From Streptomyces sp. SID12488 (GTDB lineage: Bacteria > Actinomycetota > Actinomycetes > Streptomycetales > Streptomycetaceae), in the NCBI RefSeq assembly GCF_010548275.1, contig NZ_JAAGLT010000030.1, forward strand, positions 52,696 through 116,695: a stretch of DNA of 64,000 bases, read 5' to 3'. Under the pieces are notes generated by a model that was not told where the DNA came from, ran no database searches, and was given only the letters and a program-made list of their open reading frames with translations. This document shows positions 6,985-15,206 of this stretch, piece after piece (the first letter of the stretch is position 1; the number at the start of each line of letters is the position of its first letter). A program made the position numbers and the translations under genes.

Positions 6985-8751
6985 TCAGGCACTGTGGCCG
7001 GCGACCCGGAGGGCGTGCACCAGATCCCAGTACCGGTCCTCGGAGGCACCCCGGGCCGCCTCCAGGAGCAGCGGTACGAGGCGCTGGGGGTCGGCGGCGA
7101 CACTGCGGGCGGCCTCCTCAGGAGTGCGGACCCGGACGTACGCGTCGAGCAACGCACGCACCTCACGCTGCCTGCCCTCCTCGGCGAGGCGGAGCACGGC
7201 CTCACCCACCTCCTGGGCCGGCCGCACGATGCCCTGCCGCAGGATCTGCTGGCCGTCGAGTCCCCGCCCCGCCGCGACGAGCGCGTCGGCGGCGGCGACC
7301 AGCCGGTCGGCCGGCAGGGAGGCGGCCTCCCAGAGCAGGGTGGCCCAGTCGGCGCCGAGCCCCGCGCGGTTCAGCTCGGCGGCGAGCAGCGGAAAACGGG
7401 CGGCGGGCCAGTGGGAGGCCTCGACGAGCAGCGCGTGCGCCTCACCGCTGCGCCCTTCACCTCGCAGTCGTACGAGGGTGCGGACGGCGCCGATGGTGTC
7501 GTGCCGGGCGTCGTCGTCCAGCGCCTCCCGTACGGGCACGGCGGGCTTGGCGGCGGACTTGGCGAACCGGGCCCCACGCGGGCTACGGCGGCTCGGGGCG
7601 GCGGGCGCGGGCACGGCCGGTGCGGGGGTGGGGATGGGGTCGACGACGGGCGTGGCGCCGGTGTCCGCGTCGTCCGTCATCCCGGCGAACCGGGCACCGC
7701 CACGGGCACGGCGCTTGGAGCGCTGCTTGGGGGCGGGGCGGGGATCCGCGGGGACCGGTTCGGGGGCGGAGGGCTCGTACCAGTCGGCGGGGAGTCGCGG
7801 TGCCGTGCTCTCGGCGGTGGGCTCCGGAGCGTCGGCCGGGCGGGGGTCGTCGTGGTCGTCCGCCTGGCCGGAGCGGCGGATGTGGTCGCGCCAGGGGCGC
7901 AGGTCGTCGTCGGAACGTGGCCCGCCGGGGCCGCGGTCGTCTTCATGGCGGGCGGGACCGGAGCCGGAGCCGTCCGAGGGTTGCTGCTGGGGGCCGGGCC
8001 CGTTGTCGTATCCGGCGGCCGGACGGGCGTTCGTACGCTGTCTGCGGGCGTCGCGCTCGTCGTCGTACCAGGCGGCCGTGTCGCCGTCCGGGCGCTGCCC
8101 GTCGGAGTCGGTGCGTTGTCCCGGCAGGGTCACGGGGTCGCCGTCGTGCCCGTCGGAGGGGTGCGGGGCGTTGTGGGCACGGCCGGCGAAGACGTCCGCC
8201 TCGTCGTCGCGGTCGCGGCCTCGGAAGGGCGCCCGGCTCATCGTCAGGCGGGCCAACTGGTCCAGGCGGTAACGGAGTTCGATGCATCGGGCGGAGGCGC
8301 GTTCATGGTCGTCGTGGGCCCAGGCGAGGTCGAGGCGGATACCCTCGGCCACCTCGTGGGTGGCGGCGGAGGCGAGCGATCGCCCCAGTTCGGCGAGCCG
8401 TTCGGCGGCGTACCTCTGCTCCCGGAGCATCACGTCGAGCCGGTCCCCGAGGGTGTCTCGGGCGCCGGTGCGGGCGTCGAACGCGGCGAGGGAGGCCTGG
8501 TGCAGGGCACGCGCCTGCTCGCCCTCCGGAGCCACGGCGCCCGGTCCGAACCCGGCGGCGAGATCCTGGAGCAGCGCCTCCACGACGTCCCAGGGCGGCA
8601 CTTCGCGCCCCTCCAGGCAGGCACGCATACCGTCGGGATCGCGCTCCCAGAACACGCCGCACCAGCCCGCGCCCTGATCGAGGCGGGCCAGCAGGCCGTT
8701 CAGATACCGCGCGAACTCCCGCACCTGCCCCGGGAGCTGTTCCACCGCCAT
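6985..8751 (-). CDS. hypothetical protein with central low-complexity linker
   Basis: About 588 residues, not recognised as a named family. The N-terminal part (about 1-230) is helical and rich in RARALHQ/ERLAELGRSLASAAT-type segments. A long acidic and proline-rich disordered stretch follows (about residues 230-400, with many D, R, P and G). The C-terminal part (about 400-588) resembles a helical repeat domain (AVRTLVRLRGEGRSGEAHAL, ALVAAGRGLDGQQILRQGIV and EAARSVAADPQRLVPLLLEAARGAS). No signal peptide or membrane segment is seen. Start placed at the ATG at 8749-8751, with GGGTGGA just upstream; an in-frame GTG nine bases earlier is an equal option. Architecture suggests an intracellular scaffold or regulatory protein, but no function is claimed. 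Confidence 0.7.
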   Translation of the reverse strand: MAVEQLPGQVREFARYLNGLLARLDQGAGWCGVFWERDPDGMRACLEGREVPPWDVVEALLQDLAAGFGPGAVAPEGEQARALHQASLAAFDARTGARDTLGDRLDVMLREQRYAAERLAELGRSLASAATHEVAEGIRLDLAWAHDDHERASARCIELRYRLDQLARLTMSRAPFRGRDRDDEADVFAGRAHNAPHPSDGHDGDPVTLPGQRTDSDGQRPDGDTAAWYDDERDARRQRTNARPAAGYDNGPGPQQQPSDGSGSGPARHEDDRGPGGPRSDDDLRPWRDHIRRSGQADDHDDPRPADAPEPTAESTAPRLPADWYEPSAPEPVPADPRPAPKQRSKRRARGGARFAGMTDDADTGATPVVDPIPTPAPAVPAPAAPSRRSPRGARFAKSAAKPAVPVREALDDDARHDTIGAVRTLVRLRGEGRSGEAHALLVEASHWPAARFPLLAAELNRAGLGADWATLLWEAASLPADRLVAAADALVAAGRGLDGQQILRQGIVRPAQEVGEAVLRLAEEGRQREVRALLDAYVRVRTPEEAARSVAADPQRLVPLLLEAARGASEDRYWDLVHALRVAGHSA

Positions 8752-8913
8752 GACGTCCACCCCATGCCCGACCGGAGTTCTCCGCCCCGTAGAAAACACC
8801 AACCGTGTTACGGACGGGCTACGAAGGGTTTTCGGACCGGACGCAGAGTACCGCGCACCCAGCGGAACGTGACGTGAACCACTGACACATTGGCCAAAAC
8901 CGCCCCCCAGGAC

Positions 8914-9174
8914 TCACGCCGCGGCCGGGGCCAGAGGCTCGCACCGCCCGACCAGTTCGTCCATGGACAGCCCGAGGACCCGCGCCAGCGCCGCGACCGT
9001 GAAGAACGCCGGGGTCGGCGCACGGCCGGTCTCGATTTTACGGAGCGTCTCGGGGGAGATACCGGCGCGGGCCGCGATCTCCCCCATGCTGCGGCCACCA
9101 CGCGCCTCACGCAGCAACCGGCCGAGCCGCTCGCCGCGTTCACGCTCTTCGGGGGTGAGAGGAGTGCGTACCAT
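8914..9174 (-). CDS. XRE-family helix-turn-helix regulator
   Basis: An 86-residue single-domain Cro/CI-type DNA-binding protein. The HTH is clear: SMGEIAARAGISPETLRKIETG (about residues 29-50) followed by PAFFTVAALARVLGLSMDEL. It is transcribed divergently from the methionine aminopeptidase gene with only 32 bp between start codons. The intergenic sequence contains a TAGAAT -10 box six bases before this ATG, so the mRNA is likely leaderless, and a palindrome ATACCGGTAT that is a natural operator for this repressor. It probably regulates itself and the divergent gene. Confidence 0.9.
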   Translation of the reverse strand: MVRTPLTPEERERGERLGRLLREARGGRSMGEIAARAGISPETLRKIETGRAPTPAFFTVAALARVLGLSMDELVGRCEPLAPAAA

Positions 9175-9180
9175 GTCACC

Positions 9181-9199
9181 ATTCTAATACCGGTATAGT
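9181..9199. promoter_or_regulatory. divergent leaderless promoters with central operator palindrome
   Basis: Within the 32-bp gap, TAGAAT (minus strand, 9186-9181) lies 6 nt before the XRE ATG, and TATAGT (plus strand, 9194-9199) lies 7 nt before the map ATG. Both match the Streptomyces -10 consensus and place transcription starts at or next to the initiation codons. The perfect palindrome ATACCGGTAT (9187-9196) sits between and overlaps the plus -10 box, so one bound dimer would block both promoters. Confidence 0.7.
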
Positions 9200-9206
9200 A
9201 ATTGGC

Positions 9207-9998
9207 ATGGTGGAACTCAAGACGGACCCAGAGATCGATGCCATGTACGAGGCCGGCCAGGTGGTCGGCAGCGGCCTCACGGCCGTCCGGGAAGCCGCCG
9301 CCGTGGGCGTTTCCCTGCGGGAGCTGGACGAGGTGGCGCACGAGGTGCTGCGCGCGGCCGGGGCGACCTCCCCCTTCCTCGGTTACCGCCCCGCCTTCGC
9401 GCCCACGCCGTTCCCGGCGGTGCTCTGTCTCTCGGTGAACGACGCGATCGTGCATGGCATCCCGGACGACTACCGGCTGCGCGACGGCGACCTCGTCTCC
9501 GCCGACTTCGGCGCCGAACTGGACGGCTGGGCGGGCGACTCGGCGATCAGCTTCATCGTTGGCGAACCGCGCCCGGCCGACGTACGGCTCATCGAGACCG
9601 CCGAGCGGGCCCTCGCGGCGGGCATCGCGGCGGCGGTCGTCGGCAACCGCGTCGGCGACATCGCGCACGCGATCGGCGAGGTGTGCCGTACGGCGGGCTA
9701 TGGCGTCCCGGAGGGCTTCGGCGGCCACGGCATCGGCCGCCGGATGCACGAGGACCCGCCGGTCCCCAACGAGGGCCGCCCGGGCCGGGGCATGCAACTT
9801 CGCAAGGGTCTGGTCCTGGCGATCGAGCCGATGCTGATCGGCAGCGGCAAGGACGGCTACCACGAGGCCCCGGACGGCTGGACCCTCCGCACGAACGACG
9901 GCTCCCGCGCGGCCCACGCGGAACACACGGTGGCGATCACGGAGTCGGGACCGCGGGTGCTCACGGCCCGGCAGGAGGCGCACACGAGCCGGGCGTAA
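9207..9998 (+). CDS. map: type I methionine aminopeptidase
   Basis: A 263-residue M24 metallopeptidase that removes N-terminal methionine from nascent proteins. All five metal ligands are visible: Asp100 (SADFGAEL), Asp111 (WAGDSAISF), His174 (GGHGIGRRMHEDP), Glu207 (LAIEPML) and Glu239 (AAHAEHTVAI), plus the substrate-contacting His83 in VNDAIVHGIP. The ATG directly follows a TATAGT -10 element, so translation is probably leaderless. Streptomyces usually carries more than one map; this copy with a private XRE repressor is likely an accessory one rather than the housekeeping copy next to secY/adk. The downstream GNAT gene starts 11 bp after its stop. Confidence 0.95.
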   Translation: MVELKTDPEIDAMYEAGQVVGSGLTAVREAAAVGVSLRELDEVAHEVLRAAGATSPFLGYRPAFAPTPFPAVLCLSVNDAIVHGIPDDYRLRDGDLVSADFGAELDGWAGDSAISFIVGEPRPADVRLIETAERALAAGIAAAVVGNRVGDIAHAIGEVCRTAGYGVPEGFGGHGIGRRMHEDPPVPNEGRPGRGMQLRKGLVLAIEPMLIGSGKDGYHEAPDGWTLRTNDGSRAAHAEHTVAITESGPRVLTARQEAHTSRA

Positions 9999-10009
9999 TC
10001 TACGGCCGC

Positions 10010-10576
10010 ATGCGCATCAGGAACGGCACCTCCGCCGACGCGGAGAGCATCGCGGCCCTGCACACGGCCAGTTGGCGCAGCGCGTACCGCGCGCTGATGC
10101 CCGCCGCATATCTGGACGGCCCGCTGGCGGCGGAGCACCGCGCGAAGTGGCGGGCCCGCACGGCGGCACTGTCCGACGACCGGTGTCTGCTGCTCGCCGA
10201 GCAGGACGGCGAGCTGCGCGGCTTCGTCCATCTGGACACGGCAGCGGACGGCCGGGTCCACGTGGACAACCTGCACGCCCGGCCGGCCCACGTAGGCACC
10301 GGTGTCGGCCGCACCCTGCTGCACCACGGCCTCGCCTGGGCGGCCCGTCGGCACCTGGGCCGGGACGTCTACCTGGAGGTGCTGGACGGCAACGCCCGCG
10401 CGATCTCCTTCTACGAACGCGCGGGCGGCGTGCGTACCGCCGAGCGCCCGCTGCGGATGGCCGCGGGCTTCACCCTGGCGGAGATCGAGTACACCTGGCC
10501 CGCGGCGGCCGTCAGTCGCTACCTCGAGGGCGGGCGGCCGGCCTCGGACACCGTGCCGCCGCCCGCCGCCGGGTGA
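10010..10576 (+). CDS. GNAT-family N-acetyltransferase
   Basis: A 188-residue GCN5-type acetyltransferase. The acetyl-CoA pyrophosphate-binding loop is seen as HARPAHVGTGVGRTLLHHGL (about residues 85-104), followed by VYLEVLDGNARAISFYERAGGV, the classical motif B. Start is the ATG at 10010-10012, 11 bp after the map stop, so the two genes form a likely bicistron. The acceptor substrate is unknown; general GNAT roles include protein N-terminal, small-amine or antibiotic acetylation. Its 3' end meets the convergent ggt gene almost directly. Confidence 0.88.
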   Translation: MRIRNGTSADAESIAALHTASWRSAYRALMPAAYLDGPLAAEHRAKWRARTAALSDDRCLLLAEQDGELRGFVHLDTAADGRVHVDNLHARPAHVGTGVGRTLLHHGLAWAARRHLGRDVYLEVLDGNARAISFYERAGGVRTAERPLRMAAGFTLAEIEYTWPAAAVSRYLEGGRPASDTVPPPAAG

Positions 10577-10577
10577 G

Positions 10578-12386
10578 TCAGGACGCCGGCCGCACCACCA
10601 TGGCCGACCCGCCACCCCGTCGTACCGTCTCCGCCGCCGCCAGCCACTTGCCGTTCGGCAGGCGCTGGACGCCGGTCGCCGCGCCGATCTCGGGGTTGAG
10701 CCGGAAGCCGTGGCCGATCGCCTCCAGCTTGGTCCTCAACTCGCTGTTCCACAGCCCTGGTTCGAGCTCGGTGGTCGTCTGGTTGCGCTGGCTCGCGCGC
10801 GGCGCCGCGATCGCGTCGACCAACGGCAGCCCCCGGTCGAGGAAGCCCGTCAGGGTCTGCAGGACGGTAGTGATGATGGTCGCGCCGCCGGGCGAGCCAA
10901 GAGCGACCACCGGCTTGCCGTGGGCGTCCAGGACGATCGTCGGGGACATCGACGAGCGCGGTCGCTTGCCCGGGCCCGGCAGGTTCGGGTCGTGGACGGC
11001 CGGGCTGGCCGGGGCGAAGGAGAAGTCCGTCAGCTCGTTGTTCAGCAGGAAACCGCGGCCCGGGACCGTGATGCCACTGCCGCCGGTCTGCTCGATCGTC
11101 AGCGTGTAGGACACGACGTTGCCCCACTTGTCGGCCACCGTCAGATGCGTCGTGTTCTCGCCCTCGTACGTCGTCGGCGCCGCGATGCCGGTACTCGTGC
11201 AGGCCGCCGGGTGACGCGGGTCGCCGGGCGCGACCGGGCTCGTCAGCACCGCGTCGTCCTTGATGAGGCACTCCCGCGAGTCGGCGTACGACTGCGACAG
11301 CAGTTCCTTCGTCGGTACGTCCTCGAAGGCCGGGTCGCCCACCCAGCGCCCCCGGTCCGCGAAGGAGATCCTGCTCGCCTCGATGTAGCGGTGCAGGAAC
11401 TGGACGTCGCTCGCCTTCGAAAGGTCCGTCCGCTCAAGGATGTTGAGGGCCTCACCGACCGTCGTACCGCCCGACGAAGAGGGCGCCATGGAGTAGACAC
11501 CCAGGCCGCGGTACGACGCCTTCGAGGGCGCCTGCCGCTTCGCCCTGTACGCCGCGAGGTCCTTCAGCGACAGCTCGCCGGGACGCGCGTTGTAGCCCGA
11601 ACCCGGGTCCACCGGCGGCTTGTTGACCGTGTCGACGATCTCCTTCGCCAGCTTCCCCCGGTACAGGAAGCCGACGCTCTTGCGGGCCAACTCCGCGTAC
11701 GTGCGCGCCAGATCGGGGTTCTTGAAGGTAGACCCGACCACCGGCAGCGCGCCGCCGGGCAGGAACAGCTTCGCCGTGTCCGGGAAGTTCCTGAACCGTG
11801 CCTCGTTCGACGCGGTCTGCGAGCGGAACGTGTCGTCCACCGTGAAGCCGTCGCGCGCGAGCCGCTCCGCCGGCTTCAGCAGCGTCCCGAGTCCCTTGGT
11901 GCCCCAACTGTCCAGCGCCGCCTGCCAGGTCGCGGGGGTGCCCGGCGTACCGACGCCGAGCCCGCTGGTGACTGCGTCGGCGAAGGCGATCGGCTGCCCG
12001 TTCTCCAGGAACAGGCCCGAGTCGGCGGTCAGGGGTGCCGTCTCACGGCCGTCGATCGTGCGTACCGTACGGGACTTGGCGTCGTAGTAGACGAAGTAGC
12101 CGCCCCCGCCGATGCCGTTGGAGTAGGGCTCCGTGACCCCGAGCGCGGCGGCCGTGGCGACGGCGGCGTCCACCGCGTTGCCGCCCTTGCGCAGGATCTC
12201 GATCCCGGCGGCGGAGGCGTCCGCGTCCACGCTCGCCACGGCACCGCCGTACCCGACGGCGACCGGGACCTTCCGCGGAACCGGGCCCGCCGGCGTGGCG
12301 CCGGAAGGTGGCGCTGCCGCCCCCACCGAGACCACTGTTGCCGAAACCGCCAGGACCGCCAGACTCCGCGCGACAGGGCGACGCAT
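10578..12386 (-). CDS. ggt: gamma-glutamyltransferase (secreted)
   Basis: A 602-residue Ntn-hydrolase that hydrolyses or transfers the gamma-glutamyl group of glutathione-like compounds, synthesised as a proenzyme that cleaves itself into two subunits. The start ATG (12384-12386) has GGAGG six bases upstream. The N-terminus is a signal peptide (RRPVARSLAVLAVSATVVSVGAAAPP). The autoprocessing/nucleophile threonine lies in GENTTHLTVAD (Thr412 with this start). The substrate-binding arginine region TIDGRETAP and the GGSGITVPGRGFLLNNELTDF segment are present. It acts outside the membrane. It is convergent with the GNAT gene with only one base between stops. Confidence 0.93.
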   Translation of the reverse strand: MRRPVARSLAVLAVSATVVSVGAAAPPSGATPAGPVPRKVPVAVGYGGAVASVDADASAAGIEILRKGGNAVDAAVATAAALGVTEPYSNGIGGGGYFVYYDAKSRTVRTIDGRETAPLTADSGLFLENGQPIAFADAVTSGLGVGTPGTPATWQAALDSWGTKGLGTLLKPAERLARDGFTVDDTFRSQTASNEARFRNFPDTAKLFLPGGALPVVGSTFKNPDLARTYAELARKSVGFLYRGKLAKEIVDTVNKPPVDPGSGYNARPGELSLKDLAAYRAKRQAPSKASYRGLGVYSMAPSSSGGTTVGEALNILERTDLSKASDVQFLHRYIEASRISFADRGRWVGDPAFEDVPTKELLSQSYADSRECLIKDDAVLTSPVAPGDPRHPAACTSTGIAAPTTYEGENTTHLTVADKWGNVVSYTLTIEQTGGSGITVPGRGFLLNNELTDFSFAPASPAVHDPNLPGPGKRPRSSMSPTIVLDAHGKPVVALGSPGGATIITTVLQTLTGFLDRGLPLVDAIAAPRASQRNQTTTELEPGLWNSELRTKLEAIGHGFRLNPEIGAATGVQRLPNGKWLAAAETVRRGGGSAMVVRPAS

Positions 12387-12489
12387 CAATACCTCCAGTC
12401 AACAGCCGTCCGCGCAGCGTAACCGCATCCCCGCGGTCCCGTAAGGGCCTCTCGAACACCGTTGCGGTTGACCGCTACCATGCGCGCCC

Positions 12490-13251
12490 ATGACTGACGA
12501 TGTGCGCAATATCGTCCTCGGTATGGTCGCGGCCGGTATCAGCGCAGCCCTCGGCTGGCTGGCCCGCACCTATCTGTGGAAGCGCAAACTCCGCCGTAAG
12601 CAGGCCTTCTTCGGGCTCCCGGACAACTCCGAGTCGCTGCTCGTGGTGAACCGCGAGGCCGGTGGCCCCGAGTTGACCGTGATGCGGCACGACGTGTTCG
12701 CGCTGCTGGAACTCGCCGCCCTCATCAAGGACTGCAACGCCCACGCCCAGGTCGTCGCCCACGACGCCGCGCAGCAGGGGTTCGGCGAGCGGACCGAGTT
12801 CTGTGTGGGTGGCCCGGCCTCCAACCGCCGCATGCTGGCGCATCTGCACTCCCTGCTCCCCGGCGTCCGCGTCAACGTCGACGCCGAGCCCGGCCCGGAC
12901 CGCGGCGCCTTCCAGATCGGTACGGAGCGCTACCGGCTGGAGGGAGGCAGGAGCGAGTACGTGATCCTCGCACGGCTCACAGCCGGCCAGCGCGGCGAGG
13001 CCCGGCCGGTCTTCCTCTTCTGCGGCCAGCGCGCGATCACCAACCAGGCGGCGACCCGCTACCTCGCCCGCAACCACGAACGGCTGGCCCGCAAGCACGG
13101 CAACAACTCCTTCGCCCTGCTCCTGAAGGTCGTCAACTCGCAGGCGTACGGACCCGATGTCGTCGAGGTCGTCACGGACATCACCCGTGCCGCGCAGACG
13201 CCCATTCCGGTAGCGGCCGTCGCTCCACCCAACTCCCACCGCGCCTCCTAG
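12490..13251 (+). CDS. hypothetical membrane-anchored protein
   Basis: A 253-residue protein with one N-terminal membrane segment (IVLGMVAAGISAALGWLARTYLW, residues 7-29) followed by KRKLRRK, so the rest is probably cytoplasmic. The soluble part contains ESLLVVNREAGGPELTVMRHD, then FCVGGPASNRRMLAHLHSLLPGV (a GGPxSN motif resembling nucleotide-binding loops), and later FLFCGQRAITNQAATRYLARNHERL with a GxxxxxTNxAA pattern. The alternating motifs suggest a Rossmann-like sensor or nucleotide-processing domain, but I do not recognise the family and claim no function. Proteins of this shape are widespread in Streptomyces. It stands alone, divergent from ggt. Confidence 0.8.
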   Translation: MTDDVRNIVLGMVAAGISAALGWLARTYLWKRKLRRKQAFFGLPDNSESLLVVNREAGGPELTVMRHDVFALLELAALIKDCNAHAQVVAHDAAQQGFGERTEFCVGGPASNRRMLAHLHSLLPGVRVNVDAEPGPDRGAFQIGTERYRLEGGRSEYVILARLTAGQRGEARPVFLFCGQRAITNQAATRYLARNHERLARKHGNNSFALLLKVVNSQAYGPDVVEVVTDITRAAQTPIPVAAVAPPNSHRAS

Positions 13252-13721
13252 CGGCGCGTGCGGGAGAACGGGAGAACGATCACGTGGCACACGACGGTCC
13301 GGTCACCGGAAACAAGGAGAGCGGCACCCGCGTCGCGTACCTCTGCGACGTGGGCCCGCTCGGCCTCGGCAGGCCGGCCGGCCAGGTCGACCCGTCTGCG
13401 TCGAGCACAACCCGACCGGCGCAGCTGACCTTCCGCCCGCCGGAGCACGACCCCTCACGGGTGTCGGACCCCTGCGCGAGCAGTGATCTCCGGCTGCCGC
13501 CGGGCGAGCGCATGCCCTTCTACCGCTGCCTGCCCGGCAGCAGCGTCCCTGATTCGGCCGGTGCGACGGCCTCGGCCTCGGTCCACATCCCGATGGGGAT
13601 GAACGGCAAATCGTAGTCGAGGTTCGGCGCGGCCGATTTTCCGGCCCTGGCCGCTGCCGGGAGGTTGTCCGTCAGCAGGTTGACGACATCCTCAACTCCC
13701 TTTGCGGCCAGTGGTGTTGCT
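13252..13721 (+). other. intergenic stretch without a supported gene
   Basis: A 110-codon open frame (13284-13616, GTG/ATG start) and overlapping antisense frames exist, but the translated sequences are low-complexity and resemble no family. No strong ribosome-binding site or hairpin was identified. A short hypothetical gene cannot be excluded. Confidence 0.3.
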
Positions 13722-14465
13722 TCAGTGCCGCAGGATCTTGGAGAGGAAGTCCTTGGCCCGGTCGCTGCGCGGGTCTGTGAAGAACTCCTCGGGGCTGCGG
13801 TCCTCGACGATGCGGCCGTCGGCCATGAAGACGACCCTGTTGGCGGCCGAGCGGGCGAAGCCCATCTCGTGGGTGACGACGACCATCGTCATACCCTCGC
13901 GGGCCAGTTGCTGCATGACCTCCAGAACCTCGTTGATCATCTCCGGGTCGAGCGCCGACGTCGGCTCGTCGAAGAGCATCACCTTGGGGTCCATGGCCAG
14001 GGCGCGGGCGATGGCAACACGCTGCTGCTGGCCGCCGGAGAGCTGGGCCGGGTACTTCGGCGCCTGCGAGGCGAGTCCCACCCGGTCGAGGAGCTCGCGG
14101 GAGCGCCTGTCGGCCTCGTCCTTCTTGCGCCCGCGCACCTTGACCTGGCCCAGCGAGACGTTCTGGAGGACGGTCTTGTGGGCGAAGAGGTTGAACGACT
14201 GGAAGACCATCCCGACTTCGGCACGGAGCCGCGCGAGCGCCTTGCCCTCGTCGGGCAGCAGTTGACCGTCGAGCAGAATCGTCCCGGACTCGATCGGCTC
14301 CAGCCGGTTGATCGCCCTGCACAGAGTGGACTTGCCCGACCCGGACGGGCCGATGACAACGACCACCTCCCCCCTGCCCACGGTGAGGTCGATGTCCTGG
14401 AGGACATGCAGCTCACCGAAGTGCTTGTTGACTTCATGCAGCTCGATCAACGGATCGACAGCCAT
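13722..14465 (-). CDS. amino-acid ABC transporter ATP-binding protein (orphan)
   Basis: A 247-residue polar-amino-acid-type ABC ATPase (GlnQ/GluA-like). It has Walker A GPSGSGKST (about residues 38-46), the Q-loop FQSFNLF, the signature LSGGQQQR, Walker B VMLFDEPTSALDPE, and the switch histidine in VVVTHEMGF. Such subunits drive glutamate/glutamine/aspartate uptake with two permeases and a binding protein, usually encoded next to it. None of these partners is found here: the flanks are a gene-free stretch and a small conserved hypothetical gene. It may serve a transporter encoded elsewhere. Nearness to gamma-glutamyltransferase hints at glutamate scavenging, but that is only proximity. Confidence 0.92.
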   Translation of the reverse strand: MAVDPLIELHEVNKHFGELHVLQDIDLTVGRGEVVVVIGPSGSGKSTLCRAINRLEPIESGTILLDGQLLPDEGKALARLRAEVGMVFQSFNLFAHKTVLQNVSLGQVKVRGRKKDEADRRSRELLDRVGLASQAPKYPAQLSGGQQQRVAIARALAMDPKVMLFDEPTSALDPEMINEVLEVMQQLAREGMTMVVVTHEMGFARSAANRVVFMADGRIVEDRSPEEFFTDPRSDRAKDFLSKILRH

Positions 14466-14589
14466 GCCCAGCCCTACTCACTTCAGCTGTGTCGTGGTTG
14501 CCGCAAACTATCCAGACAAGAGTGGAGTTAAAGCGCGACACGCACTTTTCGGTCATTAGCCGTATTTACGCCAGATGCGCGCGCCGTGA

Positions 14590-15030
14590 TTACGACTCCG
14601 CGACCTCCGCGTACAGCTGCGACAGTTCGGGAACGCCGCTGGACGCCCACTCGTGTCCGGAGGCGACGACATCGACCTCACGGCCCGACGACAGCCGTAC
14701 GACGGGATGGCCGTTCGGCCAGAAGTCCCAGGCGGCACCGGCAACCGTCCGCACGATGACCGTGCCGAGATAGAGGCCCGCATCGTTGCCGAGCCAGGTC
14801 AGCGACTCCTCGTCGTCCCGCCAGCCCGGCACCAGCTGGTCAAGAGCCTCCAATGAGGCTGCGGAGTCGTCGAGTTCGACGCCCTCCCGGTACGCCTGGG
14901 AGCGGAGCAGCTCGCACTCGGAGAGAAGCCCGGCGACCCCCTCGGGGTCGTGCTCCCCCTCGGAGTACACCGCCACACCTCGGGCGGGTCCATGTCTCTT
15001 GCGCCAGCTGCCCAGGAAAGGGATGTTCAT
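14590..15030 (-). CDS. conserved small hypothetical protein (DUF6278-like)
   Basis: A 146-residue cytoplasmic protein starting MNIPFLGSWRKRHGPARGV, with ELLRSQAYREGVELDDSAASLEALDQLVPGW, WLGNDAGLYLGTVIVRTV and GREVDVVASGHEW. From memory it matches a Streptomyces-restricted family annotated DUF6278; the function is unknown. It has no signal peptide or membrane segment. It is divergent from the SGNH hydrolase gene. Confidence 0.75.
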   Translation of the reverse strand: MNIPFLGSWRKRHGPARGVAVYSEGEHDPEGVAGLLSECELLRSQAYREGVELDDSAASLEALDQLVPGWRDDEESLTWLGNDAGLYLGTVIVRTVAGAAWDFWPNGHPVVRLSSGREVDVVASGHEWASSGVPELSQLYAEVAES

Positions 15031-15206
15031 ACGTCCAGCGTGTCATTCACACCGCCGACCGCACCACAGGGCGCGCGGGGCCGCCGGTTCCGGCCAACTT
15101 CCCCGTCCGCCCGCGTCCGGCGTCCCTGCCGCATTGACTGGCCCCTGGCGGCTCTTTAGCTTCACACTGCGTCGAACGGCGAGCCCAGCCGACCGGAGGG
15201 ACGGAC

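Noticed and set aside
10302..12422. 706-codon plus-strand frame across GNAT and ggt
   Set aside because: Arg/Val-rich shadow covering two real genes on different strands.
12830..12850. Assigning the 12490-13251 protein to a Sir2/TIR-associated LOG/DprA-like defence family because of its GGPxSN motif
   Set aside because: The single short motif is not enough and the gene sits in a core-like, non-defence region; kept as hypothetical.
13284..13616. 110-codon plus-strand gene
   Set aside because: No family pattern, poor ribosome-binding site and overlapping antisense frames of equal quality; left as unannotated sequence.
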